Below, one piece after another: positions 44,740-53,390 of a stretch of DNA of 64,000 bases. The position numbers and the translations under genes are program-made. Under the pieces are notes generated by a model that searched no databases, was not told the DNA's origin, and saw only the letters and a program-made list of their open reading frames with translations. The stretch is from Chryseobacterium cucumeris (GTDB lineage Bacteria > Bacteroidota > Bacteroidia > Flavobacteriales > Weeksellaceae), in NCBI RefSeq assembly GCF_016775705.1, contig NZ_CP068760.1, forward strand, positions 1,302,001 through 1,366,000. The letters run 5' to 3'. How positions within the stretch are numbered: position 1 is the stretch's first letter; the number at the start of each line of letters is the position of its first letter.

Positions 44740-45090
44740 ATGTCTAGAAAAGGAAATAATACAGCAGGTATATTGGCAGGACTTCTTGCAGGTGCTGCGG
44801 CAGGTGTAATCTTAGGAATGTTATACGCACCGGAAGAAGGTAAAGAAACCAGAAAAAAAATCAAAACAAAGGCTAATGATCTTAAAGATCAGGCAAAAAA
44901 CAAATACGGTGAGGTTTCTGAAAAAGTGAAAGACCAGTACAGCAATATTTCTTCTACTTTCAAGGAAACGGCGAACAGCGTAGCACATACTGTGAAAGAC
45001 GGATATGACAAATACAAAGATCAGATTGTTTCTAAAACTGCAGATTTGGCAAAAGATGTAGAAGCAGAACTGAATGATCTGAAAAAATAA
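44740..45090 (+). CDS. YtxH domain-containing protein
   Basis: Protein of 116 residues. An N-terminal glycine-rich membrane helix (GILAGLLAGAAAGVILGMLYAPEEGKETRKKI) is the YtxH/GvpP-like signature. The remainder is a highly charged helix (KANDLKDQAKNKYGEVSEKVKDQYSNISSTFKETANSVAHTVKDGYDKYKDQI), similar to LEA-like or apolipoprotein-like repeats of 11 residues. Such proteins are general-stress induced in Firmicutes. It begins a three-gene set with the Holin-X-like and 166-residue proteins, a recurrent order in flavobacteria. Confidence 0.87.
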   Translation: MSRKGNNTAGILAGLLAGAAAGVILGMLYAPEEGKETRKKIKTKANDLKDQAKNKYGEVSEKVKDQYSNISSTFKETANSVAHTVKDGYDKYKDQIVSKTADLAKDVEAELNDLKK

Positions 45091-45118
45091 GTAATTTATC
45101 TTTTTAAGTAAATTACAG

Positions 45119-45150
45119 AAAGGAACTTTTGTGCGAAAGTTCCTTTTTTT
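45119..45150 (+). terminator. Terminator after the YtxH gene
   Basis: Perfect 11-bp inverted repeat (45119-45129 / 45136-45146) with a T-run to 45150. It may partly uncouple the next genes. Confidence 0.85.
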
Positions 45151-45169
45151 GTAACTTTAAAAAAAAACA

Positions 45170-45478
45170 ATGATAGAAACTATTAAAGAATACGCCTCCA
45201 AGAGAATCGATCTTCTGAAAATTGAAGCGACTGAAAAGTCGTCACTTTCTGCCGGGCTCATTACTTACTTTGTAGTACTGCTTGTTGCTTTTGCTTTTTT
45301 TATTATCCTTTTCAACTTTGGAATTGCTTTCCTTATCGGAAAAGCATTGGATAATTATTCCTATGGATTCTTAATTGTAGCTGCATTTTATGCGCTGATA
45401 ATGGCTTTTGTGGTTGCCTTCAAAACAAAAATTGTGAATACTGTTGCAGATCAGGTTATTAAATTTTTAAATCATTAA
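45170..45478 (+). CDS. Phage holin family / Holin-X-like membrane protein
   Basis: Protein of 102 residues with a short amphipathic N-terminus (IKEYASKRIDLLKIEATEKSS) and two long membrane helices (AGLITYFVVLLVAFAFFIILFNFGIAFLIG and YGFLIVAAFYALIMAFVVAF). This is the Holin-X/YqjE layout. Despite the family name, no phage genes surround it; in flavobacteria it sits next to YtxH-type genes and is thought to be an envelope-stress protein. It is 3 bp upstream of the next gene and probably translationally linked to it. Confidence 0.82.
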   Translation: MIETIKEYASKRIDLLKIEATEKSSLSAGLITYFVVLLVAFAFFIILFNFGIAFLIGKALDNYSYGFLIVAAFYALIMAFVVAFKTKIVNTVADQVIKFLNH

Positions 45479-45481
45479 ACT

Positions 45482-45982
45482 ATGGGTAGAAAATACGAGA
45501 GCATAGAAGAATTAAGAAGAAAGAAAAAACTGCTTCAGGGTGAAATAAGTGATCTTGAAAATCTTCTGACCTTCAAAAATACAAAAGAAAGCCTGAGTGC
45601 ATTTACCAATGGTTTAACTGATCAGTATCTTCAGGAAAAGATTGATGAAGACGGTGATGAAAAAGTAGTCCTAAGGAAGGATGTCATTGCCAAACAGCTT
45701 ACTTCAGAGGTGAAAGACCTTTTGATCAGCAAAAATACAGCTGTAGGAATTGCCAGCTCTGCTTTCAAAGGAGGAAATCTTACAGACGGGCTTGTAAAAC
45801 TGGGGGTTACTGCTATCGTAGGGAATTATGCCAAAAAGAATATGAAAAGTTCCAACTGGAAGAAAAAACTGATTGGTGCTGCATTGATTTACCTTGCTCC
45901 TATTGCGCTGAAATATGTCAGAAAAAAAATAGAAGTATACCAGAAAAACAAAAGTGTTTCAAGTATGGAACAATTGATTTAA
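45482..45982 (+). CDS. Hypothetical membrane-associated protein, third gene of the YtxH set
   Basis: Protein of 166 residues, family not recognised. An N-terminal charged helix (YESIEELRRKKKLLQGEISDLENLLTF) is followed by KNTAVGIASSAFKGGNLTDGLVKLGVTAIVGNYAKKNMKSSNWKKKLIGAALIYLAPIALKYVRKKI, in which two weakly hydrophobic helices may insert in the membrane. The start is 3 bp after the Holin-X-like stop. It completes a small envelope module whose role is unknown. Confidence 0.8.
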   Translation: MGRKYESIEELRRKKKLLQGEISDLENLLTFKNTKESLSAFTNGLTDQYLQEKIDEDGDEKVVLRKDVIAKQLTSEVKDLLISKNTAVGIASSAFKGGNLTDGLVKLGVTAIVGNYAKKNMKSSNWKKKLIGAALIYLAPIALKYVRKKIEVYQKNKSVSSMEQLI

Positions 45983-45983
45983 G

Positions 45984-46043
45984 GAATTAGGGCTTAGGAT
46001 TTAGAAAATAGTTTTACATTTTCACTTCCTGGGCCCTAATTTC
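45984..46043. terminator. Bidirectional hairpin between convergent genes
   Basis: GAATTAGGGC-type left arm (45984-46000) and GCCCTAATT-type right arm (46027-46043), 14 of 17 positions complementary, between the genes ending at 45982 and 46050. The large loop and lack of a clear T-run make the terminator call tentative. Confidence 0.5.
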
Positions 46044-46049
46044 TGAATC

Positions 46050-46775
46050 TTATTTTGAAAATAACTGTCCTAAAATAATCCCGGCAGCCATTGACACATT
46101 GAGGCTTTCTGTAGACTGGGATTTTCCAAATCTAGGAATACTGATACTTTTTTGTACCAGTTTTTCCGTCTCAGGTCTCATTCCGTTTCCTTCATTTCCT
46201 AAAATAAGGTTTAGCTTTTCGGGTTTCTGGAAAGTATAAATATTCTCCCCTTCCATATCCGTTCCGATATTTACATTCTCTGTTTTGGAAAGATATTCCA
46301 CCAGATCAGTATACACCACATTCACTCTGGTAAAAGATCCCATGGTTGCCTGAATGACTTTCGGATTGTACACATCTACGGTATCTTCACTACAGATGAT
46401 CTGTTCAATACCAAACCAGTCTGCAAGACGTATAATGGTTCCCAGGTTTCCGGGATCCTGTATTCCATCCAAAACCAATTGTATATTCTTATCTTCCCAT
46501 TTTTCTTCCTCGGCAAGATAACATACCGCCACGGAATCTTTTGGAGTTTTAAGAAAACTTATTTTTTTTAATTCATTTTCAGAGATATGGGTAACAGGAA
46601 CGTCAGTACGGTCCAATTTTTGTGGATCGGTTGACAATATTTCTTTAACTTTAAAGTTAGAATTAGAAAGTTCACAAATGATTTTATTACCTTCAACCAA
46701 AAACAAATTGTATTTTTGTCTGAACTTCTTTTTATCTAAAGATTGTAAAACTTTTATTGTATGAGCTGTAAGCAT
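46050..46775 (-). CDS. TrmH/SpoU family RNA 2'-O-methyltransferase
   Basis: SPOUT methyltransferase of 241 residues. The substrate-binding N-terminal domain (KKFRQKYNLFLVEGNKIICEL) precedes the knotted catalytic domain with motif 1 QDPGNLGTIIRLADWFG, motif 2 LILGNEGNGM, and motif 3 SIPRFGKSQSTESLNVSMAAGIIL. The target (tRNA G18 or 23S rRNA) is not predictable. The ATG at 46775 is chosen over 46793 because MLTAHTIKVLQSL aligns with the family. Its start overlaps the divergent Omp85 gene start by 15 bp. Confidence 0.92.
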   Translation of the reverse strand: MLTAHTIKVLQSLDKKKFRQKYNLFLVEGNKIICELSNSNFKVKEILSTDPQKLDRTDVPVTHISENELKKISFLKTPKDSVAVCYLAEEEKWEDKNIQLVLDGIQDPGNLGTIIRLADWFGIEQIICSEDTVDVYNPKVIQATMGSFTRVNVVYTDLVEYLSKTENVNIGTDMEGENIYTFQKPEKLNLILGNEGNGMRPETEKLVQKSISIPRFGKSQSTESLNVSMAAGIILGQLFSK

Positions 46776-49370
46776 TATAAGAATTCTCCTCAAAAATATT
46801 ATAAAATTATCTCATTTGCAACATTTGTTGGTCTCCTTTATGCTTGTAGTACGACAAAAAAAGTTCCTGACGGCGAATATCTGCTTACCAAGAACAATTT
46901 AGAGTTCGAGGATAAGAAAGTATTTTTCGATGAGGAACTTAAAGATTATATTCAGCAGAAGCCCAATAAAAAGCAGTTTCTTTTCATGCCATTAAGTCTC
47001 CTTCTGTACAATATGGCGGATCCGAAATACGACACCATACTTAATGAATATATGACCTATCCCGGTGAGATGAGAAATCAGAAGCTGAGAGATTCTTTAT
47101 TCCTTAAATATAATATGAAAAGCAGTGTCGGAAAAAGTCTTCTTTTCGACCGTTTACTGCACAACTGGGGAACACCGCCGGTTATTCTTGATCAGACAAG
47201 AAGTGAAAAAAGTGCTGAATCTATCAAGAAAAGACTTACCTACAGGGGATATTGGGATGCTGATGTCAATTTTAAACATACACTGGATTCAGCTTCCAAA
47301 AAAGCATCGGTTAATTATTCCATCAAACATAATGATCCTACACGTATCAAGGATTACTTCTATAATATTCCGGATCAGGGGATCAAAGGGTATTACAACT
47401 ATAATCTGAACAGAAGTCTTGTAAGATCCGGACAGATCCTTGACCAGACCGTTCTGGAAAGAGAGGTTACCAGAATCACCGATCTGATGAGAGAGTTTGG
47501 TTTCTACAGGTTCAATGCTTCCAATGATGAAGTTTATTTCGTTGCAGATTCCCTTAAAAGTAGAAAACAGGTTCCTTTAACCCTGGAAATTCATAAAGAT
47601 TCTCTGGATACTCCCTATAAAATAGCCACTTTTGGAAATATTGACGTTGCTATTGTGGATGAACCCGGTGATTATCCTAAAAATACCAAAAAAGACAGCT
47701 TAAGGAGAATAAGATTTCATACGATGAATGACAAATACAAACTTTCATCGGTTTGGAGAGCGATTATTCCGGACAGTAAAAAGGTTTTTGACCAAACGAA
47801 ACTGGACGTAACCAAGAGAAATCTTTTATCGATGAATAACTTCAGCATCGTTAAAGCGAGAGACTCACTGAGACAAGGCGGAATGACCTCTCCTAACGAC
47901 AGTATTGTTGATGTTTTGTATGTACTGAAACCACTTCCGAAATACGAACTTAAAGTGGGAACAGATATTAACTATTCTCAGGTTTTAAACCTGGGGATCT
48001 CTCCTTCTGTGGACCTTACCACCCGAAATGTTTTTAGAGGAGCGGAAAACCTTTCTACCAGTCTTTCAGGAACATTTGGTTCTATCAGAAGTACAAAAGA
48101 TATCAGTAAAAGAGTTGCAGCCTACGAAATATCGGCTCAGGCATCCCTGAACTTCCCAAGACTGCTGCTTCCTTTTAATTATTATAAATTCATTCCAAAA
48201 CGATACACACCTACATCATCTATTTTGCTGGGGGCGTCGATACAGAACAACATCGGTTTGGGAAGGTTGATTTTCAATACGGGACTGAATTATCAGGCAA
48301 GTGTTAATGATCAGGTGTATCACAAGCTTACTTTATTCAATACTCAGGTCAGTCTGACAAAAAATAAAGATGCGTACTATGACTACTTTGTGAATGACGG
48401 AAGGGTAAAAGATGAAGTTTTCGGAAATTATTTTATGTTTAGCCCGGAAACCGCGCAGACCGGACAAGATTACAAAGATGGAAAACTGAATGTAGATGAA
48501 GTTTCCAAAATGATTATTGAGAACGATGCTTACCGTGGAAGTCTTAATCAGCAGGGAAGAGATCTTTTAACGGCCTTTACCGGAACATTGGTCAACAAAG
48601 ACAGACAGACCCAAGATGTCCTTATCTCTTCTATGATCTATAATTTTGTTTATAGTGAAATTGGAAAAAAGGAATATCCAAATGCCTTTTATTTTAACGG
48701 AAAAGTTGAGCTTGCGGGAAATATATTGAGTATATTCAATAAAAAGGATAACGGCGGAGGTATTGTTACCGGCCCGCAAGGAACTATTTTCGGACTGCCT
48801 TACGCACAGTTTGTAAAATTTGATATTGATACAAGAAAATATTTCAAGTTTAACGGAAACCAGACATTGGTGCTGCGCCAGTTTATCGGAGTTGGAATAC
48901 CTTACGGAAACTCTCAGGATATGCCCATCATCAAGTCTTATTTCAACGGAGGTTCCAACGATATCAGAGCCTGGGTAGCCTTTGGAGGATTAGGTCCTGC
49001 AGATTCCCAGGTGGATGAAAGAGTTCGTACCTATATGACAGACAATCTAAAGCTTACCACTAATATTGAATATCGAATTCCTTTCAATAAAACTTATGAA
49101 GGCGCTTTATTTACCGATATCGGAAATACATGGAGTCTTCGTAACTATAACGATGGATATGGAGATGAATTTAAGTTCGGTAAGTTCTGGAAACAGGTGG
49201 GTATCGGAAGTGGATTCGGATTAAGATTAAATATTGCTTATGTAACGGCGAGAATTGACCTTGCGTATAAGATCTATGACCCGAATAAACCTGAAGGCGA
49301 CCGATGGAGATTCAAATTCATCCAGCCTTTCAAACCAACAGTTAATATCGCGTTCGGATATCCTTTCTAA
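46761..49370 (+). CDS. BamA/TamA-like (Omp85) outer-membrane lipoprotein
   Basis: Outer-membrane protein of 869 residues. The N-terminus has a lipobox (LLYAC, Cys29), unusual for BamA but common for the Bacteroidetes TamL type. Three POTRA-like domains follow (for example IKKRLTYRGYWDADVNFKH and FGFYRFNASNDEVYFVADS). The C-terminal 16-strand barrel ends in the canonical TVNIAFGYPF with a terminal aromatic. The GSNDIRAWVAFGGLGP segment matches the VRGF/Y loop region of Omp85. TamL is thought to form an essential complex with a TamB-like protein in Bacteroidetes. Its stop overlaps the stop of the next gene by 4 bp. Confidence 0.9.
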   Translation: MSCKHYKNSPQKYYKIISFATFVGLLYACSTTKKVPDGEYLLTKNNLEFEDKKVFFDEELKDYIQQKPNKKQFLFMPLSLLLYNMADPKYDTILNEYMTYPGEMRNQKLRDSLFLKYNMKSSVGKSLLFDRLLHNWGTPPVILDQTRSEKSAESIKKRLTYRGYWDADVNFKHTLDSASKKASVNYSIKHNDPTRIKDYFYNIPDQGIKGYYNYNLNRSLVRSGQILDQTVLEREVTRITDLMREFGFYRFNASNDEVYFVADSLKSRKQVPLTLEIHKDSLDTPYKIATFGNIDVAIVDEPGDYPKNTKKDSLRRIRFHTMNDKYKLSSVWRAIIPDSKKVFDQTKLDVTKRNLLSMNNFSIVKARDSLRQGGMTSPNDSIVDVLYVLKPLPKYELKVGTDINYSQVLNLGISPSVDLTTRNVFRGAENLSTSLSGTFGSIRSTKDISKRVAAYEISAQASLNFPRLLLPFNYYKFIPKRYTPTSSILLGASIQNNIGLGRLIFNTGLNYQASVNDQVYHKLTLFNTQVSLTKNKDAYYDYFVNDGRVKDEVFGNYFMFSPETAQTGQDYKDGKLNVDEVSKMIIENDAYRGSLNQQGRDLLTAFTGTLVNKDRQTQDVLISSMIYNFVYSEIGKKEYPNAFYFNGKVELAGNILSIFNKKDNGGGIVTGPQGTIFGLPYAQFVKFDIDTRKYFKFNGNQTLVLRQFIGVGIPYGNSQDMPIIKSYFNGGSNDIRAWVAFGGLGPADSQVDERVRTYMTDNLKLTTNIEYRIPFNKTYEGALFTDIGNTWSLRNYNDGYGDEFKFGKFWKQVGIGSGFGLRLNIAYVTARIDLAYKIYDPNKPEGDRWRFKFIQPFKPTVNIAFGYPF

Positions 49371-49984
49371 TCCGGAGAAACGCCTAAAATAAAATAGACT
49401 ACAGCAATCACACGGGCGAGGATTTCCCTCGTCTGGTTTCTGTAGAAACTCTCGGGTTTTGTGACATCCTGCGCATCAAACCCCAGGGCATTCATATCAT
49501 TATTTCTTGCAAAAAACAATGCTCTCAGGTTGTGATATCCCTGAGATACAATAATGACATTCTTCTTCTTATAAACATCCTTACAACGCAGAATGCTTTT
49601 ATAGGTATTGAACCCTTTCGGATCTTCTACAATAATATCTTCCGGAACACCTTCCTGGTTAACCAGATAATTTCTCATAGCTCCCGGCTCGTTATAACCT
49701 TTGCTTTTTTCCCCGCTTACTATAATTTTCTTGATTTTTCCATGATGGTAAAGAAGGGCAGTCGCATCCATTCTTTTGGTGAAATAAGGGTTTGATTTTC
49801 CTGATCTCATTTTTGGAGATGTCCCCAGAACCAGTGCAATTTCCCTTGGCGGAATTTTTGAGATTTTGGTATAAGTTCTTCCGTTGGTAAGCCCGAAAAC
49901 CCACACATTACAGAAGCATATCATCAGAATTCCCAATTCCAGTGATATAAATCCAAGGTTAAATATGTTCCTAATAATTCTCAA
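49367..49984 (-). CDS. SanA/YdcF (ElyC) family DUF218 protein
   Basis: Inner-membrane-anchored protein of 205 residues: one N-terminal helix (LGFISLELGILMICFCNVWVFGL) and a periplasmic DUF218 domain (EIALVLGTSPKMRSG, KKIIVSGEKSKGYNEPGAM, FNTYKSILRCKDVYKKKNVIIVSQGYHNLRALFFARN). SanA of E. coli affects outer-membrane permeability to vancomycin at high temperature. The start is TTG, overlapping the stop of the upstream FNR-like gene by 4 bp (TTGA); the next ATG is 21 codons in and would cut the membrane helix, so TTG is preferred. Coupled translation with the upstream gene is likely. Confidence 0.85.
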   Translation of the reverse strand: MRIIRNIFNLGFISLELGILMICFCNVWVFGLTNGRTYTKISKIPPREIALVLGTSPKMRSGKSNPYFTKRMDATALLYHHGKIKKIIVSGEKSKGYNEPGAMRNYLVNQEGVPEDIIVEDPKGFNTYKSILRCKDVYKKKNVIIVSQGYHNLRALFFARNNDMNALGFDAQDVTKPESFYRNQTREILARVIAVVYFILGVSPD

Positions 49985-51105
49985 CTAAGATCAAAGTTAA
50001 GCTTTATTTTTTTACTTTTCACAATAGACATACAAGCTAAAATATGTCCCTGCTCCTCCTCTTTTTCGGTAAGATACTCATTCTCCAGCAGTTCTACTTC
50101 CCCTTCCTCCAGAGAACATTCACAGCTTCCACAGATTCCTGACTTGCAGGAATAAGGAACAGGGAATTTCTGCATCAAAAGCTGCTGTAAGATTTTATCC
50201 TTATTATCAGGCAGATAAGTGGTGTATTTCTTTCCAAGCATGGTAAATTCAACCTCTATATTTTCAATAAGAGGAAATTCTCTTTCCACAGGATAAATAT
50301 CGTCATTAAATTCTTCAAAAAGTTCAAAATGGATATTCTTTTTCGGAATTCCGTGATGATAGCAGGCATTAGCCAAAGTTTTGATCATTTCACCTTTTCC
50401 ACAGATCAGCACTTCGTCTACAGCATCCCAGATGGTAGATTCCTCGTCTGTATCATCCAAATGAAGGATCTGATTGATGATAAGATTCAGCTTTTTTTCA
50501 TCAAGTCTTCCATAAAAAAACTGATCTGCCGTTTTCTCCTGAGAAAAAAAGTAAAATATCTGAAGTCTGTCACCACATGTTCTGGCAAGATTATCCAGCT
50601 GTTCGCGATAGACTAAATCTTCTGAACTTTTATTTCCAAAAAATAAGAACAGCCGTGTTCTGGGTTCGTTGTGGAGAATATTTTTAAAATGACTCAAAAT
50701 GGGCGTAATCCCAATACCAGCAGCAAAAGCAACAATAGTTCTGAATTCGCTGGGCTTGGATACAATGGTAAATCTTCCGGCAGGTTCACTTACCCACAGT
50801 TCATCACCTTCGTTATAATTCTGAAATAACTGAGAAGTAGCTCCTTCAGAGGAATTCACCTTTATCCCCAGACATATTTTCCCTTCATAAGGAGCCGAAG
50901 TCATTGAATAATCATTAATAACCTCTTCCCCATGTGATTGAAATCGTATACTGACGAACTGCCCGGCTTCAAACCTGAAATTTTCTCTTAAATTCTCAGG
51001 AATTTCGAATTCCAGAGAAAAAGTATTTTTGGTCAGCTCTTCCTTTTTCGCTATTTTTAACGGATGAAACTGTATCAGTTTCCCTTTATAGATTTGTTGT
51101 TCCAT
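49981..51105 (-). CDS. Ferredoxin-NADP reductase-like flavoprotein with C-terminal 2Fe-2S domain
   Basis: Electron-transfer protein of 374 residues in the PaaE/Hcr-like group. FAD-binding domain (VINDYSMTSAPYEG, where the usual Arg of RxYSxxS is Asn), NAD(P)-binding domain (FAAGIGITPILSHF, FGNKSSEDLVYREQL, EVLICGKGEMIKTL) and a plant-type ferredoxin domain with Cys ligands in YSCKSGICGSCEC and ILACMS. The order FNR then ferredoxin is that of phenylacetyl-CoA epoxidase reductase, but no paa genes are nearby. It passes electrons from NAD(P)H to an unidentified oxygenase or desaturase. Its stop overlaps the TTG of the SanA-like gene. Confidence 0.9.
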   Translation of the reverse strand: MEQQIYKGKLIQFHPLKIAKKEELTKNTFSLEFEIPENLRENFRFEAGQFVSIRFQSHGEEVINDYSMTSAPYEGKICLGIKVNSSEGATSQLFQNYNEGDELWVSEPAGRFTIVSKPSEFRTIVAFAAGIGITPILSHFKNILHNEPRTRLFLFFGNKSSEDLVYREQLDNLARTCGDRLQIFYFFSQEKTADQFFYGRLDEKKLNLIINQILHLDDTDEESTIWDAVDEVLICGKGEMIKTLANACYHHGIPKKNIHFELFEEFNDDIYPVEREFPLIENIEVEFTMLGKKYTTYLPDNKDKILQQLLMQKFPVPYSCKSGICGSCECSLEEGEVELLENEYLTEKEEEQGHILACMSIVKSKKIKLNFDLS

Positions 51106-51138
51106 AACTTCAATTCAAAAATAGATAAAAAATAATTT

Positions 51139-51699
51139 ATGAAGAAGATAATTTTTTCCACGTTACTTCTTACTGCTCTCTACAGCTGTAAAAAAGAAGG
51201 TCAGAAAACTGAAGACACAGCTGGCACAGACCCTGTTTCTGTATCTCAAACTACAGAATCTGAAGGAAGTACAGCTATCCCCCAAGAACTTTCTCCTGAA
51301 AATGTAAGCCAGCATTTGGCCAAAAATAATGATACTTTATATGTAACCAATTTTTTTGCAACCTGGTGTGGTCCATGTATGAGAGAAATTCCAAGTTTTA
51401 AAAGTAAAATGGAAGAATTGAAAGGGAAACCTGTAAAATTCACTTTCGTCAACCTTGATGATAAGGCAGATTGGGCTGGTGCTGTTAAGAATTTTGCTGC
51501 AGAAAATAAATTGGGAGGCAGCATTATATTACTGGATGGACAAAAATTAGATCCAAACTTCTTTCACAACAACTTCAAACAATGGGACGGAGGTTCTATT
51601 CCTTTTACTTTCATGAGAAAAGGTGATAAAACCGACGAATATCTGGGAATGATGACGGAAGATGTTTTGAATTCTAAAATCGATTCTTTCCTAAAATAA
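51139..51699 (+). CDS. TlpA-like thioredoxin family lipoprotein
   Basis: Lipid-anchored thiol-disulfide oxidoreductase of 186 residues. The lipobox (LYSC, Cys17) is followed by a Thr/Ser/Glu-rich linker of about 35 residues and a thioredoxin fold with the active site FFATWCGPCMREIPSF, the VNLDDKADW strand and the cis-Pro segment GSIPFTFM. TlpA proteins typically reduce cytochrome c or copper-site thiols in the periplasm. It starts 33 bp after the divergent FNR-like gene and 23 bp before the iron-transport permease, and could be its operon mate. Confidence 0.9.
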   Translation: MKKIIFSTLLLTALYSCKKEGQKTEDTAGTDPVSVSQTTESEGSTAIPQELSPENVSQHLAKNNDTLYVTNFFATWCGPCMREIPSFKSKMEELKGKPVKFTFVNLDDKADWAGAVKNFAAENKLGGSIILLDGQKLDPNFFHNNFKQWDGGSIPFTFMRKGDKTDEYLGMMTEDVLNSKIDSFLK

Positions 51700-51722
51700 A
51701 TAGACTGAACTCTTTCTGAATC

Positions 51723-52694
51723 ATGTCAAAAAGATTTAAAATCCTGTGTTTATTATTCGTGATTGCTATTATTGCAAGCGCAATTATTAATCTGAACACA
51801 GGATTTTTAAGTTTAAGCTTCCAGGATTTCTTTCAGGATTCTGCTCAGAATCAAATTGCTGAAATCCGTATCAACCGTGTTCTGGTGATGATGCTGGCTG
51901 GGATTTCCATTCCTACTTCTGGTTTCCTGATGCAGGAATATTTTCAAAACCCGCTAGCTGGGCCTGATATATTGGGGATAACATCAGTCGCCAGTTTATC
52001 AGTTGCCTTTTATATTTTCTTTTCCCATACTATTTCCCTTCCTGAATTTTTACAGAACAGTTTCCTGAGTTTATCAGCTATTGGGGGAAGTTTACTGCTA
52101 ATGTTGATCCTGCTGTCAATGTCTAACAGATTTCAGGACAAATCATATCTTATTATCTTTGGATTTCTTGTCTCTGCTTTTGCCGGAGCTATTGTTTCTC
52201 TGCTTCAGTTTTATGCAGAAAATCAGAGTCTTAAAAACTATATTTTATGGTCTTTCGGAGCGAATAATATGGTAACGAGGAATCAGATCTATGTACTTTC
52301 CGTCCTGGTTTTAACCGGAATGTTGATCTGCTTCAGAGCGATAAAACCGCTCATTGGAAATTCTCTGGGCAATTCCTATGCACAAAGTTTAGGGGTCAAT
52401 CTGAAACAGCTGAAACTCTTAATCATAGCAGCATCTTCTCTCCTATCTGCTTCTGTTACTGCATTTTTAGGACCTATTCTGTTTATTGGAATCATTGTGC
52501 CGCACTTTTGCAGACTTGTTTATAATCCATCCAGATTATGGCAGCAATGGATTCTTAATATGTTTCTGGGAATGCTGATTATGTTATTTTTCTCTGTCAT
52601 TGCCGAAAAAACACAGATTCCTTTGAATGTAATAAGCTCTGTATTCGGAATTCCTGTGATTCTGATGATGCTGTTGAAACAGAATAAAGTGTGA
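51723..52694 (+). CDS. FecCD family ABC transporter permease (iron/haem/cobalamin type)
   Basis: Multi-spanning permease of 323 residues, shaped like BtuC/FhuB: about 10 helices, with GISIPTSGFLMQEYFQNPLAGPDILGITSVASL as the conserved N-terminal motif and GNSYAQSLGVNLKQLKLLIIAAS and IVPHFCRLVYNP in the C-terminal half. It pairs with the ATPase at 53479-54402, but a GxxExxY gene and repeats lie between them. No substrate-binding lipoprotein gene is in view, so the third part must be elsewhere. The substrate (siderophore, haem or vitamin B12) cannot be told from sequence. Confidence 0.92.
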   Translation: MSKRFKILCLLFVIAIIASAIINLNTGFLSLSFQDFFQDSAQNQIAEIRINRVLVMMLAGISIPTSGFLMQEYFQNPLAGPDILGITSVASLSVAFYIFFSHTISLPEFLQNSFLSLSAIGGSLLLMLILLSMSNRFQDKSYLIIFGFLVSAFAGAIVSLLQFYAENQSLKNYILWSFGANNMVTRNQIYVLSVLVLTGMLICFRAIKPLIGNSLGNSYAQSLGVNLKQLKLLIIAASSLLSASVTAFLGPILFIGIIVPHFCRLVYNPSRLWQQWILNMFLGMLIMLFFSVIAEKTQIPLNVISSVFGIPVILMMLLKQNKV

Positions 52695-53002
52695 TTTTTT
52701 GTTGGATAAACGCAAAGGCGCAAAAAACTTTTAAAAATTTTATATTTTTAAGACGCAAAGATTTTATCTCCGATAAAATTGAGCACCTCATATTCTAAAC
52801 AAAAAATTTCTCCAATATCTTGCTGAAAATCTTCGATTTTATCGCGCCTTAAAATATTACACAAAATATTAAAAGCCTTTGCGTCTTCGCGTTTACCCAA
52901 CATTTCGCATCAATAGGCATACTATGTTCCAAAATCATTAGTAACAGTCTTTGTAATTATTAAGCAACTATTCATATATTTAAGTCCAACAAAACACCAC
53001 AA
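52695..53002. other. Spacer between permease and GxxExxY genes
   Basis: About 310 bp, two thirds of which is the MITE-like copy B (52701-52901). The rest is the plain AT-rich leader of the GxxExxY gene. The repeat interrupts what should be a compact transporter operon. Confidence 0.6.
52701..52901. repeat. MITE-like imperfect palindromic repeat, copy B
   Basis: About 200 bp. Terminal arms GTTGGATAAACGCAAAGG and GCGTCTTCGCGTTTACCCAAC are inverted with respect to each other (about 26 of 32 positions over the wider arms), and an inner pair (AGACGCAAAGATTTTATC and ATTTTATCGCGCCTTAAAAT) repeats the plan. The same segments occur in the same order in copy A (28561-28730). It contains no ORF. Confidence 0.8.
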
Positions 53003-53380
53003 ATGACAGAAAATGAATTATCAAAAGTAGTTTTTGAAACAGGTTTAAAGATTCACAGAAAACTTGGAGCAGGATTATTTGAGCATGTGTACGAAGAATG
53101 CATGTTCTATGAGTTAACAAAAGCAGGATTTTTAGTAGAAAAGCAAAAGCTGCTTCCAATCATTTATGAAGATTTGAAAATAGAGAACGCTTTCAGACTC
53201 GATATGATTATTGAAAACAAAGTAATTCTGGAAATAAAAACAGTTGAGTATATATCACCTACTCATAAAGCGCAGCTTTTAACTTACTTAAAAATGACAA
53301 ACTGTAAATTGGGATTATTACTTAACTTTCAATCTGATGTCTTCAAAAACGGAGTAACAAGAATTGTGAACAACTTATAA
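53003..53380 (+). CDS. GxxExxY family protein (PD-(D/E)XK-like)
   Basis: Small protein of 125 residues. The family signature Gly24-x-x-Glu27-x-x-Tyr30 lies in GAGLFEHVYEE. The core RLDMIIENKVILEIKTVE reproduces the Asp and Glu-x-Lys pattern of the PD-(D/E)XK nuclease fold (Pfam PDDEXK_3 group). Members are widespread in flavobacteria, but their DNA or RNA substrate is unknown. This gene sits between copy B and the partial copy C of the palindromic repeats, splitting an ABC operon. The setting suggests it was inserted, possibly together with the repeats. Confidence 0.85.
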   Translation: MTENELSKVVFETGLKIHRKLGAGLFEHVYEECMFYELTKAGFLVEKQKLLPIIYEDLKIENAFRLDMIIENKVILEIKTVEYISPTHKAQLLTYLKMTNCKLGLLLNFQSDVFKNGVTRIVNNL

Positions 53381-53390
53381 AATAAAACAT

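Noticed and set aside
45170-45478. Prophage suggested by the holin-family protein
   Set aside because: No endolysin, capsid, integrase or other phage genes are nearby, and the Holin-X family is common as a chromosomal envelope protein.
46027-46043. Remnant of an insertion sequence between 45982 and 46050
   Set aside because: The inverted repeat is short and lies between convergent genes; a terminator-like hairpin is the simpler reading.
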